Positions 28,570 through 37,690 of a stretch of DNA of 59,494 nt are shown in pieces. The stretch spans positions 1-59,494 of the forward strand of contig NZ_MNPU01000037.1 in NCBI RefSeq assembly GCF_001983165.1, in the 5' to 3' direction. Within the stretch, counting starts at the first letter, position 1. The number at the start of each line of letters is the position of its first letter. The notes below the pieces were generated by a model. It saw nothing but the letters and a program-made list of their open reading frames with translations, was not told the origin of the DNA and made no database searches. The position numbers were made by a program, and so were the translations under genes. The DNA comes from Pseudomonas gessardii (GTDB lineage Bacteria; Pseudomonadota; Gammaproteobacteria; Pseudomonadales; Pseudomonadaceae).

Positions 28570-29091
28570 TCAGTGCTTCACGAAGCGCAAACCCTGACCG
28601 GACAACACGCGCGAAAACTGGGTTGCCCCCAGGATAAGCATGGCCACGAAGAACAGCAGGCTCCACTCCGGGATGCTCAAGTCGAACAACGTCCAGTTGA
28701 TTTCCACACAGTCGACCGTGCCCTTGAATGCCAATTGCAGGGCTTGCCCCAACGACAGGTTTTCGATCATGTATTCCAGGCTTGGCCAACAGTGGGGCAT
28801 CTGGTCAGGCGGGATGTTCTGCAACAGCACCTGGCGCACCGCTGTCACTGCGCCGAGCAACGCACACCCCATACTCGCCGCCCAGTACAGGTAAATACCT
28901 GCGCGCCTGGGGCCATGGAGTGTCGCGATCAGGTTGACCAGGGTGAACAGCGCCAGCAGGCTGCGCTGGATCAGGCACAGGAAACAAGGTCGCAGAAGAG
29001 CCCCGTATTCCAGATAAAAAGACGCGCCCAACGTCAATGCACCGGCCATGAACGCCAGGAAGAACAAGGAGCGTGAAGGGGCCAAAGACAT
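28570..29091 (-). CDS. dsbB: Disulfide bond formation protein DsbB
   Basis: Inner-membrane quinone-linked oxidase that re-oxidises DsbA. 173 aa with four membrane helices (LFFLAFMAGALTLGASFYLE and others). The first Cys pair is in RPCFLCLIQR, the quinone-proximal site; the periplasmic loop carries the second pair in MPHCWPSLEYM and GTVDCVEINWT. Pseudomonads often have two DsbB paralogues; this is the one next to the heme genes. A 200-bp gap to algQ contains no gene. Confidence 0.94.
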   Translation of the reverse strand: MSLAPSRSLFFLAFMAGALTLGASFYLEYGALLRPCFLCLIQRSLLALFTLVNLIATLHGPRRAGIYLYWAASMGCALLGAVTAVRQVLLQNIPPDQMPHCWPSLEYMIENLSLGQALQLAFKGTVDCVEINWTLFDLSIPEWSLLFFVAMLILGATQFSRVLSGQGLRFVKH

Positions 29092-29260
29092 TGTTTATCC
29101 GCAACACAAGAGATAGGTCGTTACGGTAGAGGAAAGACCTTACCCCTTTCAATACGCGTTGGAGCAGACGCTTCCGTGAGATCGCAGGGATATTCCGTCA
29201 ATAGGTAGGTAACTTTACGTGGCCCCCTGTGGGAAACCACTTCAAGCCCCTGAAATCCGC

Positions 29261-29304
29261 AAAACCGAGAGGTTTTGAAGGGTTGGTCTGAACCAACCCT
29301 TCAA
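29261..29304 (-). terminator. Double hairpin after hemY
   Basis: Downstream of the hemY stop lie a long stem (TTGAAGGGTTGG with CCAACCCTTCAA, about 29275-29304) and then AAAACC/GGTTTT (29261-29276). The second stem ends in four T on the minus strand. This probably ends the algR/hem transcript; the remaining DNA up to dsbB (29092-29260) shows nothing. Confidence 0.6.
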
Positions 29305-29315
29305 GACTTCCTACG

Positions 29316-30557
29316 CTAGACCCGGGCAGGCACCGGCAGCGGCGAAGCCAGCAGACGGCTGTCCAACAGCCCCAGGCCCTCCTGGAACAGCTGGTTACTG
29401 CGCTCGGTGTCACCCAACTGCGCCAGCAGCCGCGCCAACTCGGCACAGGCCTCGGGGTTGCGCTGCACTTGCAGGCTGTTTTCCAGATAGTCCCGCGCCT
29501 TGCCCCACAAACTGTTTTGCAGGCACAGCCGGCCCAATGTCAGTAACAGGCTGGCATCCCCCGGATGGTCCTTGAGCCAGCCTTCGGCGAATTTCAGCTG
29601 GCGTGCCGGATCGCCACCACGCAACAGGCCATACAACCGGATCAGGTGACTGTCGTAACCGCGCTTGAGCGCAACACGCAATGCCTCTTCGGCCTTGGCA
29701 TCGGCACCCAACTGGCGCAACTGCTCGGCATAGGCCAGCACCAGCTGAGGCTCCTGGCGCTGGGCCGAGGTCAGTTGCTGCCAGGCCCGTTCAAGGGATT
29801 GCAGGCCGGCTTCACCGTGCTCTTCGCGCTGGACCGCCAGGCTCAGGTTTTCACCCCAGGCCCGGCGCTCCAGATCTGCCAGCTCGGTAGCCGGCAGCAC
29901 CTTGTCCTTGCGCAATTGCGGCAATAGGCGGATCACCGAGGACCAGTCACCGCGCTGCTGGTGCAAACGCTGAAGCTGGCGCAGGACCTGGGCGTTGTGC
30001 GGATGGCGTTCATACATGGCCTGCAGCGTCACAAGGGCCGCTTCCGTGTCACCACGGTCCATCTGCAGCTGTGCGTGGCTCAAGGCGATGGCCAGCTCGG
30101 CCTGGGGCTGACGCTCCAGGGCCCGCTCCAGCAGGCTGTCGGACTCTTCATAACGCCCCTGCTCGTTGGCCGCCCGCGCCGCGCCGAGGTAATACAGCAA
30201 TGGCTGGCGCTCGGCTTCCGCCGCACGGTGCAGGTGCCGCTCGGCACTGGCCCAGCGGCCTTCCGCCAGGTCCATCTGCCCCTGCTCGATCGCCACCTGC
30301 ACCCGGCGGCTGCGATTGCGCCGTGACCAGGGATTGACCACGCCACCGGAGGTGGTCACCAGGCCCAGCAGCACCCGCAACAGATAGATCGCCAGGCCGA
30401 CGACAAACACGGCCACCAGGGTCGACCATAGGCCGGACTCGTAATGCAGTACATGGGGATAACTGATCAGCACATAGCCGGTGTGTTTCGAGATGCCCAC
30501 CGCCAGCGCCAGGGCGAGAGCAATCGCCAGCACCAGGATCACATAGAAACGCTTCAT
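29316..30557 (-). CDS. hemY: HemY, heme-associated membrane TPR protein
   Basis: Inner-membrane protein of the HemY family, encoded with heme genes and thought to organise late tetrapyrrole steps. 413 aa with two N-terminal helices (FYVILVLAIALALALAVGI; LVAVFVVGLAIYLLRVLLGL), then a cytosolic/periplasmic TPR array (AEGRWASAERHLHRAAEAER, LTLGRLCLQNSLWGKARDYL). It begins 5 bp after hemX, so the two are cotranscribed. This is not the protoporphyrinogen oxidase also called HemY in Gram-positives. Confidence 0.94.
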   Translation of the reverse strand: MKRFYVILVLAIALALALAVGISKHTGYVLISYPHVLHYESGLWSTLVAVFVVGLAIYLLRVLLGLVTTSGGVVNPWSRRNRSRRVQVAIEQGQMDLAEGRWASAERHLHRAAEAERQPLLYYLGAARAANEQGRYEESDSLLERALERQPQAELAIALSHAQLQMDRGDTEAALVTLQAMYERHPHNAQVLRQLQRLHQQRGDWSSVIRLLPQLRKDKVLPATELADLERRAWGENLSLAVQREEHGEAGLQSLERAWQQLTSAQRQEPQLVLAYAEQLRQLGADAKAEEALRVALKRGYDSHLIRLYGLLRGGDPARQLKFAEGWLKDHPGDASLLLTLGRLCLQNSLWGKARDYLENSLQVQRNPEACAELARLLAQLGDTERSNQLFQEGLGLLDSRLLASPLPVPARV

Positions 30558-30562
30558 CGGCT

Positions 30563-31675
30563 TTACTCCTGGGTCGCCGGCTTACCGGCGGAAGCCTTGG
30601 CTTCATCGGCAGACAGATGGCGGCGTTCAAGGTAAGCCTGCACCGCAGACAAGCTCGCGGCGAGGTCCGGGGTCACCACCGAGACGGCCTTGGGCTCAAG
30701 CTCGGCGATACGCGCCAGCATGGCCTGGCTTTGCGGGTTGTCCTGGTTGAAGTTGTCTTGCAAGACGCTGCGCGCCTCGCCCAACGCACGGGCGTACACC
30801 GCCGGCTCGCCATTGAGGGCGGCCCATTGCGCCTGCTCCAGCGCCAGGCTCAGGGCCAGGCGCACCTGGTTCAGGCCTTGACCTGCCAGCAGTGGGCGGA
30901 TGTTGTCATCGGGGTTGAAGTCGATACGGAAGTAGCGGGAAATCTGCTCCCACCATTGGCTCCAGCGGCTGTCGGTGTCGGTAGTCGGCCGGCCCTGCGG
31001 GCTCTCTTGCAGCTGATATTCCGGGGACACGGCCGCCAGTTGCACCACCTGGTCACGCAGCGCCGCCAGTTGCAGGTACAGCCCGGTGCGGTCGGGTTGC
31101 TCAACGCTGCGCAAGGCCGCCAGGCTCTTGGCCAACTGCTCGCGGGCGGCGTAGGAGCCGGGATCGCTCTGCTCACGCAGGATCTCATCGGCGCCCTGCA
31201 CCAGCGCCTGGGCACTGTTGATATCCTGCAAGGCCGACAGGCGCAGGCTGGCCAGGCGCAGCAGGTGCTCGGCCTCGGCCAGGCGCCAGTCCTTGCGGCT
31301 GGCACCCAGCACGGTTTCCAATCGCTGGTTCAGGCGTTGCTGGTCGCCCTGCAACTGCGCCACCAACCGGCGGCGTTCTTCCAGTTCATCAGCGCCCGGC
31401 AATTGCGCCAGGCGCGCGGCCAACTGCTGTTGTGCCTGCGCGATGCCCTGGGATTGTTCATCCAGGGTGCGCACCTGCCCCAGCTGTTGCTGGCTGCTCG
31501 CTTGCAGGGCCCGGACCTGCCAGAGCCCCCAGCCGCCGGCCGCAACACCGGCGGCACCCAGCAGCAAAGCAAAGACCGCCAGGCCGTTGCCACGGCGAGG
31601 CGTAGTGACCGGGGTCTCAACGGGCGCATCAAGCGCGGGCTGAGCTTCATCTTTAGGCAAGGCTGTTTCGCTCAC
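30563..31675 (-). CDS. hemX: HemX, uroporphyrinogen-III methyltransferase-like protein
   Basis: Membrane protein of the HemX family (annotated as uroporphyrinogen-III C-methyltransferase but lacking the methyltransferase fold). 370 aa: acidic N-terminus, one membrane helix (GNGLAVFALLLGAAGVAAGG), a long coiled coil (QQLGQVRTLDEQSQGIAQAQ onward) and a helical C-terminal region. Lies 19 bp after hemD and 5 bp before hemY. Role in heme synthesis is by association. Confidence 0.92.
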   Translation of the reverse strand: MSETALPKDEAQPALDAPVETPVTTPRRGNGLAVFALLLGAAGVAAGGWGLWQVRALQASSQQQLGQVRTLDEQSQGIAQAQQQLAARLAQLPGADELEERRRLVAQLQGDQQRLNQRLETVLGASRKDWRLAEAEHLLRLASLRLSALQDINSAQALVQGADEILREQSDPGSYAAREQLAKSLAALRSVEQPDRTGLYLQLAALRDQVVQLAAVSPEYQLQESPQGRPTTDTDSRWSQWWEQISRYFRIDFNPDDNIRPLLAGQGLNQVRLALSLALEQAQWAALNGEPAVYARALGEARSVLQDNFNQDNPQSQAMLARIAELEPKAVSVVTPDLAASLSAVQAYLERRHLSADEAKASAGKPATQE

Positions 31676-31694
31676 GTGTCCATCCTTTGCGTTA

Positions 31695-32462
31695 TTAGAG
31701 AGTGGGAACGGGCTGGCTCCGTAACGCCACTAGCAAAGCCGCGGCACTGGCACCGCGGCAATCCACAACTTTTTCCGCGCCCGCCGCCCGGGCCATTTCG
31801 GCGACTCGCGGGCTGGGCACGAACAACGGCAACTGTGCCACGCGTGGCCACTGGGCGCCGGCGAGGCCTTGCAGATGCAAAAAACCCTGCCCACTGCTGA
31901 CCACCAGGCCGTTCAAGCGTTCCACTGCAATGCGCTGGGCGAGCACATCCGGGTCGTAGGCCGGCAGAAACCGACGATACAACTCCAGGTAATCGACACT
32001 AGCACCTTGGCCGCGTAAACGCTCAGCCAGCAGCTCTCGCCCACCCTGCCCACGCAGGATCAAGACCCGGGCATCGTCAACGGCGATAGCCTCGCGCAAC
32101 CGGGGCAATTCAAGCAAGGCCTCGCTGTCATCCCCAAGCTCGGGGTAACTCACGTTAAGGCCACGCTCGGCCAGGACCTGGGCCGTGGCCGCGCCGACGC
32201 TGAACCACGGCAAGCCCGGCACCGCTGGCGCGTGCTGATCGAGCAATTGCAGCGCCAGGCGCGCGGCCGGCTTGCTCACCACGATCACCGCACAATAGCG
32301 ATCCAGGCTCTGGAATACCGCCTGGTGTTCGCCCGTGACGGGCAAGGGTGCGGTTTCCAGCAACGGCAGGCTGCTACTGAAGATACCCGCGTCGGACAAC
32401 GAGGCCGCCAGGGCTGCCGATTCCTCGGCAGGCCGCGTCAGCAGCACACGCCAGCCGGTCAC
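31695..32462 (-). CDS. hemD: Uroporphyrinogen-III synthase
   Basis: Cyclises hydroxymethylbilane with inversion of ring D to give uroporphyrinogen III. 255 aa, with the HemD two-domain pattern: WRVLLTRPAEESAALAASL at the N-terminus, WFSVGAATAQVLAERGL at the first domain interface, LILRGQGGRELLAERLRGQG and the C-terminal GLVVSSGQGFLHL. HemD is poorly conserved, but position decides the call: its ATG overlaps the hemC stop by 4 bp. Confidence 0.95.
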   Translation of the reverse strand: MTGWRVLLTRPAEESAALAASLSDAGIFSSSLPLLETAPLPVTGEHQAVFQSLDRYCAVIVVSKPAARLALQLLDQHAPAVPGLPWFSVGAATAQVLAERGLNVSYPELGDDSEALLELPRLREAIAVDDARVLILRGQGGRELLAERLRGQGASVDYLELYRRFLPAYDPDVLAQRIAVERLNGLVVSSGQGFLHLQGLAGAQWPRVAQLPLFVPSPRVAEMARAAGAEKVVDCRGASAAALLVALRSQPVPTL

Positions 32463-33400
32463 TGCGGACCGGCCTCGCCATAGACTTTCTGCAGAATGGC
32501 GCCGGCGCCTTTGGCCAGGAGTTCTTCAGCGACCTGCACGCCCAGGCTCGCAGCCTCGGCCTGTGGCCCGCGGATTTGCGCAGTAAGCAGCAAACCACCG
32601 TCGGGGTCGCCCACCAGGCCACGCAGCCACAGGTTGTCACCTTCAAGTACCGCGTAACAGGCAATCGGCACCTGGCAGCCACCGTTAAGGTGCTTGTTCA
32701 GGGCGCGTTCGGCAGTGACGCGGATTTCGGTTTGCGGGTGATCGAGGGGCTTGAGCAGCGCCTGGATTTCACGGTCTGCGGTGCGGCATTCGATACCGAC
32801 TGCCCCCTGGCCACCGGCCGGCAAGCTGTCTTCGACACTGATGGCCGAGGTGATACGGTCTTCAAAGCCCAGGCGGATCAGGCCGGCTGCCGCCAGGATG
32901 ATCGCGTCGTACTCACCGGCATCCAGCTTGGCCAGGCGGGTATTGACGTTGCCCCGCAGGAAGCGGATCTGCAAGTCCGGGCGACGGGTCAGCAACTGCG
33001 CCTGGCGACGCAGGCTGGAGGTGCCGACGATGCTGCCCTGCGGCAAGTCATCCAGGGAGGCGTAGGTGTTGGACACGAAGGCATCGCGGGGATCTTCACG
33101 CTCGCAGATGCAATACAGGCCCAACCCCTCGGGAAAGTCCATCGGTACGTCTTTCATCGAGTGCACAGCGATGTCGGCTTCATTCTCCAAGAGAGCGGTT
33201 TCCAGCTCCTTGACGAACAGACCCTTGCCGCCGATTTTCGACAGTGGCGAGTCGAGCAGCTTGTCGCCACGGCTGACCATGGGCACCAGAGACACCGTGA
33301 GGCCCGGATGGGCTTGCTCAAGGCGGGCTTTGACGTATTCGGCCTGCCACAAGGCCAGGGCGCTTTTACGGGTGGCGATGCGGATTTCGCGAGAGGACAT
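32459..33400 (-). CDS. hemC: Porphobilinogen deaminase (hydroxymethylbilane synthase)
   Basis: Polymerises four porphobilinogens to hydroxymethylbilane on a covalent dipyrromethane cofactor. 313 aa with the N-terminal IRIATRKSALALWQAEYV, catalytic-site segments MKDVPMDFPEGL and VGTSSLRRQAQLL, and the cofactor-bearing Cys in LNGGCQVPIACYA. First of the hem genes hemC-hemD-hemX-hemY; algR lies 138 bp upstream in the same direction. Confidence 0.97.
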   Translation of the reverse strand: MSSREIRIATRKSALALWQAEYVKARLEQAHPGLTVSLVPMVSRGDKLLDSPLSKIGGKGLFVKELETALLENEADIAVHSMKDVPMDFPEGLGLYCICEREDPRDAFVSNTYASLDDLPQGSIVGTSSLRRQAQLLTRRPDLQIRFLRGNVNTRLAKLDAGEYDAIILAAAGLIRLGFEDRITSAISVEDSLPAGGQGAVGIECRTADREIQALLKPLDHPQTEIRVTAERALNKHLNGGCQVPIACYAVLEGDNLWLRGLVGDPDGGLLLTAQIRGPQAEAASLGVQVAEELLAKGAGAILQKVYGEAGPQ

Positions 33401-33538
33401 GGATCGATCCGTACTGAATAGATACGGCAGATAATAACAGCTCAGGCAGAACCGCCTTGATTTGAATCAGCAAGTGCAGGGCCTCCCTGGCCGCTGCGCA
33501 CCGGGATACGGGGCATGCAGGTCGCTACAGCCCTCGGG

Positions 33539-34285
33539 CTAAAGCTGCTGCATCATTTTGCGCACGCCTGCGACATGGCGCCGGCTGACGATCAACGCGT
33601 CGCCGTTGAGCCCTTTGAGGAACAACTGGAAATGCCCCAGGGGCGTGCGCTGCAGGCGCTCGATGCGTTCGCGGGCCACCAGCGCATTGCGGTGGATACG
33701 CACGAAACGTTCGCCAAATTCGTCTTCCAGGGCCTTGAGTGGCTCATCGAGCAGCACTTCACCGACCTCGTGGCGCAAGGTCACGTACTTGTGGTCGGCG
33801 ATAAAGTAAATCACCTGGTCCACCGGAATCAGTTCGATGCCCTTGCGGGTCCGGGCACTGATATGGCTGCGGGGGCCGTTGCCACTTTGCGCTGCGGGCT
33901 GGGTCAGGGCGGCAAGCTGCACGCGATTGGGCCGCTCAGCCCTCTTCAAGGCCTTGAGCAGCGCATCGGCCGATACCGGTTTGGTCAGGAAGCTGACACC
34001 GCTGGCCTCCAGGGCCTCGGAGGAAAATTCCTCTTCGCTGGCGCATAGCACCAGCGCTGGCGGCGACTCGCGTTCGCTCAAGCGGGCAGCAACCTGCAGG
34101 CCATCAAGGCCCGGCATGCGGATATCGAGCAGCACCACATCCGGCTTCAGGCTTTCGATCAAGGCCAACGCCTCGTCGCCACTGCAAGCGCTGGGTTCAA
34201 GGACACTGTATCCCTCGAGTTCACTGACCATACGGCTCAGTCGCTCGCGGGCTTGGGGTTCGTCATCAACGATCAGGACATTCAT
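33539..34285 (-). CDS. algR: AlgR, LytTR-type response regulator
   Basis: Transcription regulator of alginate, twitching motility and virulence genes in P. aeruginosa. 248 aa from the ATG at 34285 (MNVLIVDDEPQARERL), exactly the known length. The receiver domain has the acidic pocket VDDE, phospho-Asp in VVLLDIRMPGLDG and Lys in SFLTKPVSADALLKAL; the C-terminal LytTR DNA-binding domain has YFIADHKYVTLRHEVGEVLL, RIHRNALVARERIERL and SRRHVAGVRKMM. The cognate sensor algZ/fimS, adjacent in P. aeruginosa, is absent: the next gene upstream is argH. Confidence 0.97.
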   Translation of the reverse strand: MNVLIVDDEPQARERLSRMVSELEGYSVLEPSACSGDEALALIESLKPDVVLLDIRMPGLDGLQVAARLSERESPPALVLCASEEEFSSEALEASGVSFLTKPVSADALLKALKRAERPNRVQLAALTQPAAQSGNGPRSHISARTRKGIELIPVDQVIYFIADHKYVTLRHEVGEVLLDEPLKALEDEFGERFVRIHRNALVARERIERLQRTPLGHFQLFLKGLNGDALIVSRRHVAGVRKMMQQL

Positions 34286-34834
34286 ATTGCGCTGGATTCC
34301 TGCGTGAGTCTCGCACAAGGATAGCGTAGACAGGTGCGGTGACTTCCGTCACGGCGATCCACGCTAAGACTAGCGCGAGCGGCAAAAAGTGCCCCGAGAG
34401 CGACACCAATATTTACCCGGACCTGTTCAATACCGCCCATACCCCGATACCGCAGGGCATCTTCATAGGGTTTGCTGATACACAATATGAACACCCCCTC
34501 TACTTAAAGGTTAGCCTGGAGTTCGACCTCATCGCCTGGCATTGGTGCACTGCACCCCTGTCAGTGCAACTGTAGACGCTCATGAAGACGACATTGCTCA
34601 ATCGTCAAATATCGTTTCAATAAACATCCTTTGTTTACCTCAGGATCCGGTCGGGTGAAACCCCCTTTCACTCCCGCCTCCAGTCTCATCCCGGACGCGG
34701 CCAACGGCAAGGCACTTTGCCACCCGGCAAACAAATAAAAATGCCGACGCGGCGTATCAACGCCTCCACGGGCAACCCTGTTATTATCGGCGGCACACTT
34801 TCATGCCTCTTTTAAGCAGATCACGAGCGAATCC
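34286..34834. promoter_or_regulatory. Divergent algR-argH intergenic region
   Basis: About 550 bp carrying the promoters of algR (minus) and argH (plus). A small minus-strand frame (34282-34494) has no family resemblance and poor codon use. The palindromic GTGACTTCCGTCAC near 34339-34352 is a possible operator close to algR. A TATTAT box near 34783 lies before argH. No part looks like the C-terminus of an AlgZ kinase. Confidence 0.4.
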
Positions 34835-36229
34835 ATGAGCACCGACAAGACCAACCAGTCCTGGGGCGGCCGCTTCAGTGAGCCCGTCGACGCCTTCGTC
34901 GCGCGCTTCACCGCCTCCGTCAATTTCGACCAGCGCCTCTATCGCCACGACATCATGGGCTCGATCGCCCACGCCACCATGCTGGCCAAGGTCGGCGTGC
35001 TGACCGACGCCGAGCGCGACAGCATCATCGATGGCCTGACCATCATCCGTGGCGAAATCGAGGCCGGCACCTTTGACTGGCGCGTGGACCTTGAAGACGT
35101 GCACATGAATATCGAGGCGCGCCTGACCGACCGCATCGGCGTGACCGGCAAGAAGCTGCACACCGGGCGTAGCCGCAACGACCAGGTGGCCACCGATATC
35201 CGCCTGTGGCTGCGTGATGAAATCGACCTGATCCTGGCCGAAATCACCCGCCTGCAAACAGGCCTGCTGGAGCAGGCCGAGCGTGAATCGGGCACCATCA
35301 TGCCCGGCTTCACCCACCTGCAGACCGCGCAGCCCGTGACCTTCGGCCACCACCTGCTGGCCTGGTTCGAAATGCTCAGCCGCGACTACGAGCGCCTGGT
35401 CGATTGCCGCAAGCGCGCCAACCGCATGCCCCTGGGCAGCGCCGCCCTGGCCGGCACCACCTACCCGATCGACCGCGAATACACCGCGCAACTGCTGGGC
35501 TTCGACGCCGTGGGCGGCAACTCCCTGGACGGCGTGTCGGATCGCGACTTCGCCATCGAGTTCTGTGCCGCGGCCAGCATTGCGATGATGCACTTGTCGC
35601 GCTTCTCCGAAGAGCTGGTGCTGTGGACCAGCGCGCAGTTCCAGTTCATCGACCTGCCGGATCGCTTCTGCACCGGCAGCTCGATCATGCCGCAAAAGAA
35701 AAACCCCGACGTGCCAGAGCTAGTGCGCGGCAAGAGCGGCCGCGTATTCGGCGCGCTGATGGGCCTGCTGACCCTGATGAAAGGCCAGCCCCTGGCCTAC
35801 AACAAGGACAACCAGGAAGACAAGGAACCGCTGTTCGACGCCGCCGACACCCTGCGCGATTCGCTGCGCGCGTTTGCCGACATGATCCCGGCAATCAAGC
35901 CCAAGCACGCCATCATGCGCGAAGCGGCCCTGCGCGGTTTCTCCACCGCCACTGACCTGGCGGACTACCTGGTGCGCCGTGGCCTGCCGTTCCGCGACTG
36001 CCATGAAATCGTCGGGCATGCGGTGAAATACGGTGTGGATACCGGCAAGGACCTGGCGGAAATGAGCCTGGAAGAGCTGCGCCAGTTCAGCGACCAGATC
36101 GAGCAGGACGTGTTCGCGGTGCTGACCCTGGAAGGCTCGGTGAATGCCCGCAACCATATCGGCGGCACGGCTCCGGCCCAGGTCAAGGCCGCAGTGGTGC
36201 GCGGCCAGGCACTGCTCGCCAGCCGCTAA
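34835..36229 (+). CDS. argH: Argininosuccinate lyase
   Basis: Final step of arginine biosynthesis: cleaves argininosuccinate to arginine and fumarate. 464 aa, tetrameric fumarase/aspartase superfamily. The signature loop is GSSIMPQKKNPDVPELVRGK, with the earlier conserved blocks HTGRSRNDQVATDIRLW and MPGFTHLQTAQPVTFGHHLL. ATG at 34835 with the usual pseudomonad N-terminus (STDKTNQSWGGRFSEPVDAF). Single gene, followed by a REP cluster. Confidence 0.98.
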   Translation: MSTDKTNQSWGGRFSEPVDAFVARFTASVNFDQRLYRHDIMGSIAHATMLAKVGVLTDAERDSIIDGLTIIRGEIEAGTFDWRVDLEDVHMNIEARLTDRIGVTGKKLHTGRSRNDQVATDIRLWLRDEIDLILAEITRLQTGLLEQAERESGTIMPGFTHLQTAQPVTFGHHLLAWFEMLSRDYERLVDCRKRANRMPLGSAALAGTTYPIDREYTAQLLGFDAVGGNSLDGVSDRDFAIEFCAAASIAMMHLSRFSEELVLWTSAQFQFIDLPDRFCTGSSIMPQKKNPDVPELVRGKSGRVFGALMGLLTLMKGQPLAYNKDNQEDKEPLFDAADTLRDSLRAFADMIPAIKPKHAIMREAALRGFSTATDLADYLVRRGLPFRDCHEIVGHAVKYGVDTGKDLAEMSLEELRQFSDQIEQDVFAVLTLEGSVNARNHIGGTAPAQVKAAVVRGQALLASR

Positions 36230-36230
36230 C

Positions 36231-36563
36231 AGCATCGCGGGCAAGCCCTAATGCCAGTCAGTTAAGCGGATTCTGCTTTCTGTAGGAGCGAGCTTGCTCG
36301 CGAAGGACGTCAACGATAACGCGTGTTTGCTAGGTAAACGCGGCGCTCTCAAGTTCTTCGCGAGCAAGCTCGCTCCTACAAAAAGGCTTAACTGACTGGC
36401 ATTAGGGCAAGCCCGCTCCCACCTTTGACCGGGGCCTTCAATCCACCTCGGTCAAAATGTGGGAGCTGGCTTGCCTGCGATAGCATCACCTTAGTGTCAC
36501 TGACACACCGAGGTGCCTGCATCGCGGGCAAGCCCAGCTCCCACACAAGCCCGCTCCCACATT
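36231..36563. repeat. REP cluster downstream of argH
   Basis: A dense array of REP palindromes fills the 336-bp gap to the GST gene. An outer REP (GCGGGC at 36237-36242 resuming as GCCCGCTCCC at 36411-36420) is split by the nested element at 36245-36408. A second pair has arms at 36459-36482 (GTGGGAGCTGGCTTGCCTGC) and 36521-36544, plus a lone GCCCGCTCCCACA half at 36549-36561. No gene. Confidence 0.85.
36245..36408. mobile_element. MITE-like element nested in a REP
   Basis: 164-bp segment with terminal inverted repeats of about 23 bp (outer part GCCCTAATGCCAGTCAGTT at the left, its complement at 36386-36408). Inside are REP arms TGTAGGAGCGAGCTTGCTCG (36281-36300) and their complement (36361-36380). 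Removing the element and one copy of a flanking AA pair restores a continuous REP (GCGGGCAAGCCCGCTCCC). No open frame: a non-autonomous element needing a transposase in trans (inference). Confidence 0.6.
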
Positions 36564-36565
36564 TA

Positions 36566-37225
36566 TCACTTCTTCGCCGCGATCATCGCCATGAAGGCCG
36601 GCATCGCCGCCTCCTTGTCCGCCGCCACTCGCTGGGCGTTGGGCAGGTCTTGCAGCGTCTTCAGCAAGGCCTTGGCCTGCGGCAACTCAGCCAGCAGATC
36701 CAGGCCAAACAGCTTCCCACCGACGGCACATGCCAAGTCCACGCTGTACATGAAGTACAGGTCGGCCAGGGTAAAACTCTCCCCCGCCACATACGGCGCA
36801 AACTTGCCGTGCCGGCCCAGCGAAGCAACCCCCAACAGCAACTCGGCCCTGGCCTTGTCCTTGATCGCTTCCGGCACCGTCATGCCAAAGAACGCCTCGG
36901 CATAGCAGGTCCGGGCCGGCAGCTCGATGTACAACTCGATTTCCCTGCACAACGCCAACACCTGGGCACGCTGGAATGCATCGCCTGGCAGCAGGGCCGG
37001 GCCCGACTGGGTCTGTTCGAGGTATTCGAGAATCACGCCGGTTTCGTTGATAAAGCCTTTTTCGACCTTGAGCACCGGCACCTTGCCACGTGGGCTCACC
37101 GCCAGTGCTTCAGGGGTTTGCCCGGCATAAAACGGCACCTCCTCAAAGGGCAGGCCCTTTTCCAGGAGCGCCAGCTTGACCATGTTGTAGTAGTTACTGA
37201 CCGAAAATCCGTAGAGCTTAAGCAT
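36566..37225 (-). CDS. Glutathione S-transferase family protein
   Basis: Soluble GST, 219 aa from the ATG at 37225 (MLKLYGFSVSNYYNMVKLAL). The thioredoxin-like N-terminal domain contains SPRGKVPVLKVEKGFINETGVILEYL, including the cis-Pro and the Glu-Thr/Ser pair that binds the gamma-glutamyl group; the helical C-terminal domain has ESFTLADLYFMYSVDLA. The frame remains open far upstream but that part mirrors the neighbouring plus-strand gene. Substrate unknown. Confidence 0.9.
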   Translation of the reverse strand: MLKLYGFSVSNYYNMVKLALLEKGLPFEEVPFYAGQTPEALAVSPRGKVPVLKVEKGFINETGVILEYLEQTQSGPALLPGDAFQRAQVLALCREIELYIELPARTCYAEAFFGMTVPEAIKDKARAELLLGVASLGRHGKFAPYVAGESFTLADLYFMYSVDLACAVGGKLFGLDLLAELPQAKALLKTLQDLPNAQRVAADKEAAMPAFMAMIAAKK

Positions 37226-37351
37226 CACAAAGCCTCCAGGCCGTGCAGAGGGTTGGCTGGGTAGGTTATAGAACGAGATGAGCCGCCTGGCTAGCAGCAT
37301 CACCTGGCTGAATGGGGGTAGACTGGCGCCCTTTCCTGACAGGAGGCTGCC

Positions 37352-37636
37352 ATGAGCGAGCCAACCGATATCGACAACGACGAAGAAGAGTTCGCCGAAT
37401 CCACCTTGACCCAAGCGATCGAAAACCAGATCGAAAGCGACAACCCGCCGGCGGCCAAGGCCACGTTCAACAAGCTGACCCTGGTGGGCTACGAGCGCGA
37501 AGACATCCTGAACCTGATGGCTCATGTGCTGGCCGTGGAAATCGACGCAATGCTGGAAGAAGACCGGCCGTTCAATACCGACTGGTATGAAACCGCCCTG
37601 CGCGCCCTGCCAGAGCTGCCGCCAGAAAACCAGTAA
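37352..37636 (+). CDS. Conserved Pseudomonas hypothetical protein
   Basis: 94-aa acidic protein (starts SEPTDIDNDEEEFAESTLTQ; central KLTLVGYEREDILNLMAHVL) with a strong AGGAGG ribosome-binding site before the ATG. Mostly helical, no signal peptide or recognised motif. I do not recognise a named family. A partial REP follows it. Function unknown. Confidence 0.75.
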   Translation: MSEPTDIDNDEEEFAESTLTQAIENQIESDNPPAAKATFNKLTLVGYEREDILNLMAHVLAVEIDAMLEEDRPFNTDWYETALRALPELPPENQ

Positions 37637-37650
37637 CTGCCCGGTATCGC

Positions 37651-37690
37651 CATCGCCGGCAAGCCGGCTCCTGCAGGAGTGCGGCTTGCC
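37651..37690. repeat. Degenerate REP half-palindrome
   Basis: GCCGGCAAGCCGGCTCCTGC next to GCAGGAG and GCGGCTTGCC forms an imperfect palindrome of the REP type 15 bp after the stop of the small hypothetical gene. Confidence 0.55.

Noticed and set aside
34282..34494. Small minus-strand frame between algR and argH as an algZ remnant
   Set aside because: No kinase-like residues; poor codon use; it is best read as the algR leader.
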